This document shows positions 24,060 to 34,816 of a DNA stretch of 64,000 nucleotides, piece by piece (the first letter of the stretch is position 1; each line of letters opens with the position of its first letter). The notes beneath the pieces are model-generated. The model worked only from the letters and a program-made list of their open reading frames with translations. It was not told where the DNA came from and ran no database searches. Source of the stretch: Setomelanomma holmii (taxonomy: Eukaryota > Ascomycota > Dothideomycetes > Pleosporales > Phaeosphaeriaceae). The translations under genes and the position numbers were made by a program. Where the stretch lies: assembly GCA_010015745.1 (NCBI GenBank), contig ML978156.1, positions 727,635 through 791,634 on the forward strand. Direction: 5' to 3'.

Positions 24060-26850
24060 CTACTGGTCAAGCTCAACATAATTGGCAGGGAACAGGCCGG
24101 ACTGGCCATCGTAGCTTCCAAGCCACCAATCCTCATCAGGGAATGACTATGATACTGTTAGCATATGCCTGTCAATCTGCGTGGGATAGACTTACGACTC
24201 CAGTGATTGTGGCACCTTCCGGGAACGACAACTCGTTCTCCTCGGCAGCATCATAATCATAGATGGCGGTGGCAGTAGGACCAGCACTTCCGGCGGCCTG
24301 CGGAGGTGCCGCGACAGGCTCTGGCTCCTCAGCAGTAGGGTGCGTAGGTAGGGGGGGAGCGCCAGCCGCGGCGGAAGGCTCATCTCCCTCCAACAATTCG
24401 ACGTAGTTGGCTGGGAACAAACCACGGTCGCCTTGTGCGTTGGTACCCATCCACCAATCCTCATCTACCATGTCAATGTCGGTGACGTGTTCGCCTTCAC
24501 GAAGCTCGACCTCGTTGGACTCTGCCATCTCGTAGTCGTAAAGGACGACCGCGCGCTTGCCAGATCCGCCCTCTTCATCGTGACTAGATGCGAGTGCTGC
24601 ACCAGCTGCGGCTCCAGCAACAGCAGCGCCACCGAATGTTGCTGCTGCCACTGCTGCGCCTGCACCACGCGCCGGATCCTTCGCTCCAACTTTCGGCTCT
24701 GGTGAGACGTCACGCGCCTGTTGGGCAGCCTTGTCGAGAGAGCGAACGGGCATAGGTGGCGCCGTTTCCTCGGCAGGAGATAACTCTTCGGGCTCCCTTC
24801 CACGGGCAACAGGCATTGCAATGCGCACAGGAGACCCCGCAGGCTCAGGCGAAGGACTGCGTGGTTGCCGGGGCGGCGATGGCAGACGCTGGTGCTGCGT
24901 TGCTGGCACATCTTCCTCGTCTGATTCGGGTTCCTTTGGTCGAGAAGGCAAACCTGGGATAGGAACACCACGTCCACCCGCATTCGGCTTGCTAGAAGTG
25001 TCAAGGGGAGGCGGGCTGGGCTCCCGTGGTTCTGGCACAGGTCGCGAAGTTGGGGCTCCCATGGGCGCAGCGCCAGCAAAACGATCCTTCAGTGAGCTGA
25101 CACCTCCAGCTGTTGGCGATGCTGGCTCTTCTCTTTGAGGCTCACCTCCCGTACGTTGCTCGCTGAGGTTACTAGCCGCAGACTGGCCAGTACGAGTGGT
25201 CTGAACAGGTGCCCATGATTTGCCAGAGTAGCCACTTTGCCAGCCACCGCCTCCACTCTTCTGATCTTGCATTGGGGAAGGGCGAGCTCCAACAGCAGGA
25301 GTGGCTGATTCGCCTCGAGCAGCCTTTTTCTCGGCCCAAATCTGAGCAGGCGTCTTGCCCCCTTCGTCGGCAAAAGTCTTGCTCGCAGCACCCACAACAG
25401 GCGCAGCGACCGCTGGCTTTGCTCCAAAGCCTCCTGGTGTAGGAGCCTTTGTCCCTGTGAAGGCACTCGCGCCTGCAAACTTATTGGCAACCTTGGGCTT
25501 TGGAAGGCTAGTAAGCCGTTCTGGCTGCTGGCTGAATGCTGACGATCTCTCTGCCAGCGACTTGGGCCGCTCCTCCTCGTCGTTGTTCGATGCACCTGTG
25601 GCTGCTGGCGAGAGACCAGGAGCTGGACCGCCGGCAGCCTTGGCTCGAATAGCCGCAATATCAACCTTGCCCACAGGCTCGTATGCGCCCTTGACCACTG
25701 TAGGTCTGTCATCCTGCTTCTCCTTCGCTTGCGCACGAATAGCGGCAATGTCAACTTTGCCGATCGGCTGGTAAGCGCCCCTGACAACGTCGGGACGGTC
25801 ATTCTGCGATTGAGATAGGCCCGAACGAGTGGATTCGTCTCGCTTCGATGTGAGTTCTGCCATATTGACCTTTGTTGGCTTGTACGCAGATTGCACCTTC
25901 TCCAACTGCGACCTGACAACAGGCGGTGCATCAGCACCCCAACCGTCCGCATCTTCTCCTCCTCCTGGCGCAGATGCCCTTGAGCGACCTAGAGGATTGA
26001 ATCCGGAGCCTCCTCCTCCGATCGACGTGGGTGTAAAGACAGGCTTTTTCGCGGCGACGGGGGGCGGACCGCTTGAGGAAATGTTTGGGCCGCCCGAGTA
26101 CTTCGCGCCAGAGGCATCAGACACCTTCTGAATGATCTTTTCGGGGGTGAGGTCTGCATCGGAGCGGGCGGTGACTTGGACGTGGTAACCCTGTTACATA
26201 TTAGCAAGCTGCAGTCCACCTCGAGATTTGCTTCGCACGCACGTGGAGAAGCTTCGACACGACTGTGAGATGACTGCCGAAGTAGCCTTTTGTCCGTTCT
26301 GGTACGCCTTCTCCGCACTATCTGATAGTTAACGCTGTGTTTCTGAGCTGCGCCAGTAGTGCTTACCCAGGCTATTAGCACGTTCTTTGGTAGCGATGTA
26401 TTGGGGTCCTTGACTTTGACGAAAGCAAATTGGATGCGACCGTCTGAGAACTCATCCACTAGGTCTATCAATTCACCCTCTATGTCTTGTCAGTGTTTCT
26501 TTCGAGATTGCATGTTCTGTTTGCGCCGGGCGCGCTCTGAAGCCTAAAGTGGGTCTAGCATCTCTCGAAACATGGAGCTCTTCAAGGACTTCAAGTGCAT
26601 CCACATGCTTTGCAACTCAAGATTTGGAGGAATGACTCCACATACCTCCAGTGCTTTGGACCTTCAATAAGCTCTCTTTGCCGCCATCGCCTTGAAAGGC
26701 GTTGACCAGTGGGGCAGCTACGGCGAAGACAGCCCATTGACCGTACGTAGGCGAGCTTGCTTGTGTGCCGGATGGCGGCGGAGCATTGACGACATTCTGG
26801 TAGCTTCGTGTGATATTTGGGCCGTTGCTCGAGGTGTTGAGCGAGGCCAT
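24060..26850 (-). CDS. ABP1: Actin-binding protein Abp1 (ADF-H plus two SH3 domains)
   Basis: Cortical actin-patch protein that binds F-actin and recruits endocytic kinases and scission factors. Five exons: 26850-26646, 26479-26367, 26317-26243, 26190-24196 and 24146-24060 (introns 166, 49, 52 and 49 nt), encoding 824 aa. The drebrin-type ADF-H domain fills about residues 5-135 and is rebuilt precisely by three splices (EGELIDLVDEFSDGRIQFAF, then CGEGVPERTKGYFGSHL, then GYHVQVTARSDADLTPEKI). Repeated motifs follow at about 170-215 (YQPIGKVDIAAIR, YEPVGKVDIAAIR). A Pro/Ala/Ser-rich middle precedes SH3 domains at about 678-735 (ALYDY-type VVLYDYEMAE) and 769-822. The last intron splits the second SH3 and must be removed to reach SFPDEDWWLGSYDG and the stop. 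It is divergent from the F-box gene. Confidence 0.95.
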
Positions 26851-27406
26851 GGCTAAGGACAGCTGTGGGTAGAGCTGCTATGGTGGGGAAGTTGGAGGTC
26901 GAGAGATGAGAGGAAGGAGAGAGGGAGATGGGATAGGATTGAAACCTAAAGCTTCCTCAATGTGCGCAAAATGTGCAACAAGCTACCCGTGCGCGTCTCG
27001 TATGTATATACGTGAAGTGCAGCACAGCCTCTGGTAGCAACGCACGCCCACCGTGCCCAAGCCGCCCACTTCGTCATCCGCCAAGTGTTTGGGTGCCGGG
27101 CCGCCTCATTCCCTGATTCGCTGCGCTGTCTCCGCACCACCTCACCACCCTGCCAGTGCCAGACAGGACAGTCCTCCATCTCCCTGACTTCAGCCTGCAC
27201 AGTTTCCTCGTAGCTCCTACACACAAATGCCATCTACTATTCGCGACATCCTTTAATAGTCTTTCCAGCCTTCATCAGCGCATCATTCTCTCGACTGCAA
27301 CATCTTAATCCCTGGAGATCCCATCGCGCCTCATCCATGTGTGCAGCCTGCTGTGCATCGCCGGCAAGGCTCTTGTGAGCTTTGCTTGCCAACGGCCTGA
27401 GTCGCC
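26851..27406. promoter_or_regulatory. Divergent promoter region ABP1 / F-box gene
   Basis: A 556-bp interval between divergent start codons. No separate gene is supported. Both leaders and promoters must lie here. A TATATA-like stretch occurs near 27004-27010, but its assignment is uncertain. Confidence 0.5.
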
Positions 27407-30400
27407 ATGGACGAGCGCGAGTCAAGCGTGGCCTCATCTGCCGACTTTTATGAGTCTGAGCCCCAACCCGCGACAACAGCGCCCGCGGCGCATGGCGACA
27501 TGGCTGTCGCAAAGCGCAAGGCAGAAGATGAGTCTTCTGCGCACGACAAAAAGCGCAAGCTCGGGTCTCCCTCCAAGTTCATCTCAAGCGACTTAAGATG
27601 GACTGCAGGGCTGCCCCCAGCTGTGTGGCAGCACATATTTCTTTCCTGTTCGCTCAAAGATTTAGGTCGATTGATGCAAGTCAATCGATCGTTCCTTTTG
27701 TATCTCACAGACGTGCATAACGTCTCTATGTCCAAGGCAGATGCTACTTGTCTGCGTCTCCTTAAGTCCGAGTCTGTATGGGCCTCTGCCCGCAATGCAC
27801 ATTCCCCAAAGCCTCCGAAGCCCTTGCCAGGCTTCACTGAGCGCCAAACGTGGCAACTGGCTTGGCTCAAGAAATGCCAGTTTTGTAACAAGGCTAGTTC
27901 ATTTACACCCGGCGAGAAGATATGGCGGAGAGGGCCAGGGTCTAGTGGTGTGCGGACGATTTGGCCGTTCGGCATAAGATCATGTGGACCTTGTCTGATG
28001 GAGCAATGCCAGACGGTGAGTTCCAAGGTTGTACCTGCCATGCTATGCATCGTGACTGACCTTCCAGGAAACGAGCCTTCTGTTTTCGACGGCTTCCGCA
28101 CTCCGCCCCGCACTACCCTTTACCCTCATCACGAAAGACAAGCACTACATTCCTGCGCACCATCTACAAACCACAACTACACCCCCAGAAGTAGAGATCG
28201 GTAAATACTACTCCAAAAAGCACGTGGAGGACATCACCCAAGATCTCAACGATGCGCTGAGTCTCGGACCTGCTGCAGCTGAGGAATGGTCGAAAGGCCT
28301 CGATGCCAAAGGGAAGGAGCGCATGAAGGTCGCCGAAAATTGGGAGAGATGGGAGACGAGAGACCAACAAGAACAACAGCGACAGGCTACTGCCGTGCTA
28401 TCAGACGCGACTAGATTGCACAAGGAAGCATCCCAATCACCGCCACGGCAACCACCATCTCCTATCATACACACCCCGGTACCCGTGGGTAAGTATACAT
28501 CCTATGTTTCATGTGCAGCCAAGAACATTGGCGTAGTTCGACAGCTTAACACGACTTCTTCTTTGCCCAACCTAACAGCTGCAGCTCCGTCTTCGCAATA
28601 CGCACATTCTCGGCCTCCCACGGTTCCACCGCAGGTCTTCACTCCACAACCCGGTCAGTCAGGAAGCACGCAACCATCGCACCAAAGAAACCTCCACGAT
28701 GCAAACGAGGCTAAGGCAAGTCGGAAGACAGACATCGAGCGCCGGTGTCAGCAGATGAATCCACCCATCCCGCCAAACATCTTGCGACACATGGACTCGT
28801 TCAAAGCTGCACTTCAGATCTCGCAGCCAATGACCGACTATGCATGGACTGTGCTCGAACCCCGCTTACTTGCCCAACTTCCTGCTGCCCAACAGGCTGA
28901 AGCTAACCACGTGTCACATGCGGCTTCGCTTTCCACAAAATCTGCGGACCGCCGCTTTCAGGATGTCAACTCAAAAGAGGCGAAAGAGGCCATGGACCGA
29001 GAATGGGAAGATCTGCAGCGACCAATCCGCGACAAGCTCAGCGCCATTGCCGACGATTTCATCAACCAGGACTGGGACCACGGGAAAGCTCTGACTTTTG
29101 AAAGCTGCCCGAAGTTTGCTGCCGACCTTCTCATGCATGTTCGGCGCAACTACAAGGAGGATACGAAAATGGAGCATGGCGCCTCGCCACTGCAACATAA
29201 TGGATTCACTAATGAGGCTGAGAGCAAACCGAAGCTCGTTCTGGAGAACATGAAATGGGTATATGATAACAAGATCAAGCCACTAACGGAGCAGTTCCGC
29301 AAAGACCTCTTCTTCTGTAATGGGCAAGACTGCGAAAGCAGTATGAGACCATACGGCTTCGAAGGCGTAGTTCAGCACTTTGGGGCCAAGCACACTCATG
29401 CTTTCAGTAGTGGCAATATTGTTGTCGCATGGAGAGAAGCGGAATGGCCGGAGGAGACGCCCTTCCATCCTGACCCTCTTGCTGTACAGCCCTTCCATCA
29501 AGGCCATCCTTCTACTTCCTCTGGTTATACTGGCCATTTCGGTGGGTATTCTCGCGCAGGAACCGTCACGCCACACATGCTGCCTCATATGCCCCAGGCA
29601 AGTCCAGGTCCTTATGGATACGGAGGCCACTACAATGGACCATTCCTGCCACCCCAGGCTCCTGGCGCTCCCCTGACTGGATACGAATATGTTCAACCAT
29701 ACAACAACCCAGTAGATAGTTACGCGTTTGGCCCTATGGCTCCTCCAGGGTATGCTTCTCAGATGGGAACGGGTTCGTATATGCCATCCCCTGCCATGAT
29801 CAATCCTGGTGTGGCGCCGCCTCCTCCTGCAATGCCTCCTCCCCCAGGACAAAGTTTACCAGGTGCAATCCCAGATGTCGCCGAGAATGCTGGTCACAGC
29901 ACCAGTCTTTATGACAAACACGTGAGTACTGTCATCGAGCTGAGTCAGGATATCTGGAAGCAGACTTCTGGCATCAAAGACATGCCAAACAGCCTCCGGA
30001 TATACGTCCTGATACATCGTGTTATCTCAAACTTCCAAGTCGAGTTCAACCACGAGCCGAACTTGGCTCACTTTATCGATGCATTCTCTAATCATGAGAT
30101 TCCAAAAGCTTTGAAGCTGGCTCCTGGTTTATCCTGTAAAACATGCCAAGCCGACTTGTCACATCAGCTTACTGGTGCTCACTACGCTAAGCCGATAGAA
30201 AGGAAGACGTATACTTTGTCAAATCTGCTATCGCACTTCAAGATCCAGCACTTGGCACCACAACCATATGCTACGGGCTATGGACAACAGAATGCCCAGT
30301 TGGACTGGAAAGAGGATATGATCGAGCTGCCCAGTGAGCGCTTCATATCTGGATTTCTCCACGCTCCTGGAATGGATGACGAAAAGCTTCTGATGATCGC

Positions 30401-32113
30401 GCGAGTGTTCCCCAGCTTGTTCCCTATGCCATTGCCAAAAATAGGCGTGATCGACAACAATAGTCTCGCGTCGCCTCCATTGTCTGGCTCCAAAGATGTT
30501 CCTGATACGAGCGAGTCGATTGGCGACACGCTTGACAAGTCTGGCCCTGCTTCCACTGCTTCTGGCCCCGTAGCATCACCAGGAATTTCCAAACCTGCGG
30601 AAGAGGAGCCTTGTGAGCGCCCTTCCGCTGCCCCGGCTCAAGCAAGCGAGGATCCAAGTTCCGGAAGGAGGCAAACTTCTTACCGAGATAGTCCGCCAGG
30701 TGAACGCAGACAACGCGTCTATACAGAGCCAAGATATTATGTAGGTGTACGCAGCGACGGGATCTTGTTACAGTAGGAACTAACCATTGTCTCTGCTAGA
30801 TATCGAGAGACGACGATGACTACTCACGTCCGCGCGAGTATGTTGAGTATGCCCCAAGTCCGAGGATTGTCCATTCCGGTCCTGCATATGGTGAATACAC
30901 TGGACGTCGGACTGTTTTCCGCGAGCAGGAACGAATCTATGGACCACCACCTGAAGAGGTAGTCTACGCGCGTCCGCGCGATGGGAGTCATGGTCGCGAG
31001 TACAGTAGCTACTCTCGCCAAGCCCGCTATTACGACGACGAAGACCAACCAGCAGAGTATCGCTTCGTGAGGGAAGCTCACTCTCGGGATGGTGCACCTG
31101 CCAGAGGACAATCCGCCGCGGACCGCTTCTTGGATGACTTTGTCCCCGGCCAGTCATCAGGGAATGATGCTGTGCCGCCGCTTCCTGCTCAGCAACAGGA
31201 AGCGCAAGATCCTGTGATTGCGCCGGACGCACCAGATGGCGTGCGGTTCGCATCTCCGCCTCCTACTGGTGCTAATGCCGCGAGAGAGCTAGATTTGGCG
31301 CCGCGAGCGCTAGCCCCACCACACCCTAGAGCCCCATCAACGGTGTCTAATGGCTCGAGGTACGAGGAGTATCATCCAAATGCTCGCTATATTCCTGCAC
31401 CTGACTCCGGAGGGTTGCCAAGGAGACCTGGGCCTCATCGCCGAAGAGACCGACCTCACGAACATCGTATGCCGTCACGATATTATCGCTACATGAGCGT
31501 AGCCCGTGACGAGCCTTACGGGCGTGGACCAAGCATGAGTCGATCGCAGAGTCGCAGATATGAGGAACAGCGCCGCCGCATCGACCAACAAGAAACGCCA
31601 CAACCGAACGCAGAGTTTGAGTACGAGCCGGCATACTCGAGAGACCACAGTGTCGATCATGCACCACCAGAAGAGCGATTCTATTCGCGTCCGGCCGCAC
31701 GCGAGTACGTGTCAGTCCAGGATCGCTATCCGTACTCCCCACCCCGCGGCTTCCGCTACGACGAGCAGCGCGGCCCACAATCAGTCTATGTAGACGAGTA
31801 TGGACAGGAAGTCGTCCGCGTTCGGGGCGAACCCCGCCATTCACGTGGCCCATACATGTCCTATCCACAACCTGCTCGCTATGAGCCCGAGCGGTACGAA
31901 TATGTGCCTGTACCATACGAGCGACCGCCTCCTCAGCGATACAATAGTCGCGGCGAGTTCGTCTACTACGAGGAAAGAGAGAGGGAGAGGGACAGAACAC
32001 TGCCGAGACGCCCTGCTCCTGCGCCAGAGGTTGAGCCTGAACCATACGAGCAACCGGGCCCAGATATAAAGGTGGAGAGCGCACCGGTTCCGATGCCGCC
32101 TGACGGACCTTGA
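27407..32113 (+). CDS. Very large F-box protein with three Cys/His modules and a Tyr/Arg/Pro-rich tail
   Basis: Predicted substrate receptor of an SCF-type ubiquitin ligase; the substrate is unknown. Exons 27407-28015, 28068-28488, 28579-30740 and 30800-32113 (introns 52, 90 and 59 nt) give 1,501 aa. An F-box lies at about 66-105 (GLPPAVWQHIFLSCSLKDLGR). A zinc-ribbon-like module follows (C157-x2-C160 ... C193-x2-C196, C201). Two later C2H2-like modules are at about 588-612 (CNGQDC ... HFGAKH) and 862-900 (CKTCQ ... HFKIQH). Between and after them are Pro/Gly/Tyr-rich disordered regions. Residues 1065-1501 are extremely Tyr/Arg/Glu/Pro-rich (REYVEYAPSP, YSSYSRQARYY). The 90-nt second intron is in frame and stop-free, so retention would also be translatable. 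The family has no name I can give with certainty. Confidence 0.85.
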
Positions 32114-32642
32114 GATATGAGTACACTGAGATGATCTGGATGATTTGATGGTTTGAGTTCTTGGGTATACCCAGATGCCGGCGTTCATACGCGTAACGAC
32201 TCTGTTTGACTAGCGTTTTTGCTCTTGAATGCGTGATAGCGCTGTTATCTGTCTCTGCGTAGATAGCTTGAATGGATACGAGATTTCTTCTCTGAAGTCA
32301 ATGCGATTGCAGGGATCAAAACACTCCGCGGAGCGGCCCTTTCGGCCTCAAAACGTGCCTCCCAATTAAGCCTGTGTAAGCGAAGACCCAACTCTCTGTA
32401 TCTCACTTGCAGCTACCTCGAGGGGCATCACTGTGTCCAAAACTGAACAGAAGAGGTTGTCGACAATTAACAGACGACGTTGTACGACTTTAGGGAGCGT
32501 GCTTGACGTCATCACGCATCTCCGCACGTAGAACAGCAGTAGTCTGCGTTACAAAAGGGGAACCACGTCTCGAACTGCCTACATATATAGTGACTCAATC
32601 CCAAATCAAACTCTAAAGCATCACGGGCCCCAAGAAGTCAAG
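32114..32642. other. Intergenic: F-box gene 3' flank and DUF6640-like promoter
   Basis: No supported gene. The right part contains a TATA-like element at 32584-32590 that serves the next gene. Confidence 0.6.
32584..32590 (+). promoter_or_regulatory. TATA box candidate
   Basis: TATATAG, 53 bp upstream of the ATG at 32643. Confidence 0.45.
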
Positions 32643-33157
32643 ATGCCAGCCCCAACATTCACTTTCGGCAAGAACATCATCTCGCTGGTCAATCTCGTCA
32701 CGATGATTGGCCCGTATCTCGCGGACTGGAAGTACGTCCTCAATACGCCTCCTCCACCAAGCCCTTCGTCCTAACACCAACTAGCGAAACACACATTTTC
32801 AACCCTACCTGGCCAGGGCATGCCCGCTATCACAATGGCCAGACAATGAGCATGGGCCTCTTCATCGGTCTCATCACTTTCTACGTCCTGTACAGCATGC
32901 TGCCGAAGATTGATTCGCCCGGCTTGTACATGTCGCATCTCACGTGGGTGCTTGTGCTTCAGACGCTGATTTACGGATCGAGTCTGAGCGGAATATTGTA
33001 CCCGGGTGCGATGTGGATGGATCCGCAGTTTGGAAATGGAAAACCGCAATTATATGCATTCCCGGTACTGATGCTGACGGCTTGGTTTGGGTGGTATGTT
33101 GAGCGGGTGGGGGTGGCGATGGTGATTGGGAAGATTGATGTTAGGGGGAGATTCTGA
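32643..33157 (+). CDS. Small four-helix membrane protein, DUF6640-like
   Basis: Exons 32643-32731 and 32785-33157 (53-nt intron, donor GTACGT, branch CTAAC, acceptor CTAG) encode 153 aa. The splice restores DWNETHIFNPTWPGHARYHN, a strongly conserved signature of a fungal/bacterial family of small integral membrane proteins that I place in DUF6640 from memory. TM segments: ISLVNLVTMIGPYLAD, GLFIGLITFYVLYSML, LTWVLVLQTLIYGSSLSGIL and YAFPVLMLTAWFGWYV. The conserved His residues sit in the first loop, which may suggest metal or redox chemistry, but no function is established to my knowledge. It ends VRGRF. The protein looks complete and the gene intact. Confidence 0.85.
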
Positions 33158-33538
33158 AGGCGGAAGATCTGGCTTTTATCTTGACTGTGTGCAAGGGGCT
33201 ATCGTGAGTTGTATGTGCTCTTGTACGAATTACTTCATCTCCTGGTCTGCGGTTCAAGTGCGTAAATCCCCAATTGTACCAAGTCTCTCAAATCGACAGC
33301 AATCAGCACCAAGTTGTCTTCAGCCGGCGACATTTCGTGGCGGATTTTGAAGTACACAATGTATTTGTACTTCAGATGGCTAACATACATCACTACAAGG
33401 GCACTGTTTCATGACCTTTCATTATAGTCTTGAACTTCTGTGTGTAAATAATATATGTTCCTATATACTATCTCAGACAGGTCAAAACATGCCTTCCCAC
33501 GTCCATCTGATGTCAAGCGCTTTCAACGATCTTCCAAC
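33158..33538. other. Intergenic
   Basis: No supported gene. It separates the DUF6640-like gene from the SET pseudogene. Confidence 0.6.
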
Positions 33539-34487
33539 ATGCCTATCACTCTCCATACCCGCAGCGAGCGGAAACGGCATCACCCATACGAGAAAAAGGA
33601 TGAAATCGACTATGGTGAGCAAACAACTCAGATCCGACAAAGACGCCTCTTCTACGCTTGTTCAAACAGCACCAACGCCATCATCCCAATCGCCAACTCC
33701 CCACACCCAGGAGCCAAAATACCCGTGGCACCCTCACTCATCACCCAAACTCACTTCGACCCTGTGAAATGGTCTAATACCTAGAGACCAAAAGACTGGC
33801 TCGGTTCATGGCCACCTACATCCGCCTCCCAACTCTTAAACACAGACGCTGACTTCTCCCAGCTCAGCACACATGCGCACAAAGCCTTCACCAAGCGAAA
33901 TGGCGAGCACATCAAAGAACTCTGTCTAGGTAAATACTGCTGGCAAACCGCACGCTGGGGTTCAAAAGGCGATGTGCTCTGCATTGGGGACTTCACCGGG
34001 CAGCCGCGCAATCACAAGCTCGACGAGTGGCTGACCGGGTGTTCGGACTGGACGTCCAAGTTCAAACTTCGGTGCACGCCAGGCATGGGGCACGGCTTGT
34101 TCAGTAAGGTGAACTGGAGCGCGGGCGATATCCTAGGTCCGTACTTGGGTGAACTTGTCCCCGAGCGGACGGAAAATGCGTGGTATGCGCATGAAGGGTC
34201 GATTGGGCTAATTTTCTCGAAACAGAAGACGAATAATATTGCGTACCTTGATGCAGAGACTCAAGGGAGTTTGGGCGCGGTTTGCGAACCACTCTTGCGA
34301 TTTTAATGCAATGATTGAGGAGGCGCGGGTGGGCGACGAGCGTGTGCTGGCGCTAAGAGCGCGGAAGGAGATAAAGGTGGGTGAGCAGATTTTCATTCAT
34401 TATGAAGATGCGTACTTTGTGGGTGGGAAGTGGTGTCTTTGTGGGTCGGAGAAGTGTAAGTATAAAGAGAGAACAGCGATGGACTAG
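33539..34487 (+). pseudogene. Broken SET-domain protein gene
   Basis: A single-exon frame of about 315 codons with two lesions. The N-terminal part begins MPITLHTRSERKRHH. Then a TAG at 33782-33784 interrupts the frame between DPVKWSNT and RPKDWLGSWPP; both sides read sensibly, so this is a nonsense mutation. The SET domain follows, with GMGHGLFS, AGDILGPYLGELV and NIAYLDAETQGS. At 34270-34272 one extra T shifts the frame. Past the shift the frame gives WARFANHSCDFNAMIEE (the catalytic NHSC motif), GEQIFIHYED and a Cys-rich post-SET-like end CLCGSEKCKYKE. Without these two changes the domain would resemble the small fungal SET lysine methyltransferases. I do not call an intron because no donor/acceptor pair removes either lesion. 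Confidence 0.82.
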
Positions 34488-34816
34488 GACTGGAGAGTCA
34501 ATTGGGGAAGATGCGTTGTTGACATCGTATGTGTCTTGCCTTGTCCTTCAGTGTGTCAAACAGTGGCCTTCTCGGGGGGCTTCGAGATTTCGTCTCGAAC
34601 ATATGTGCATCGCCAGTCGCGCATTTCTGCGTTGCTTTGCGTCGGTCACCAGTAAAACAACATGAAATGCATCCCCGTGCACCGCGCTGCATGCTCCTAC
34701 CACGGCGGCACTACGCCTCGCCATCTTGAACTTGTTGGACCAAATTTGGTGGTTGTTTCTTTGAACTCATTCGTTTTGGCTATGCTGAGTCAAGCCCAGC
34801 ACCCTTCCAGAGGCGT
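34488..34816. other. Intergenic between SET and HET pseudogenes
   Basis: The 3' flanks of two convergent broken genes. Nothing else is recognised. Confidence 0.55.

Noticed and set aside
33782..33784. A micro-intron removing the TAG in the SET pseudogene
   Set aside because: The only GT...AG pair around it is about 21 nt, too short to splice.
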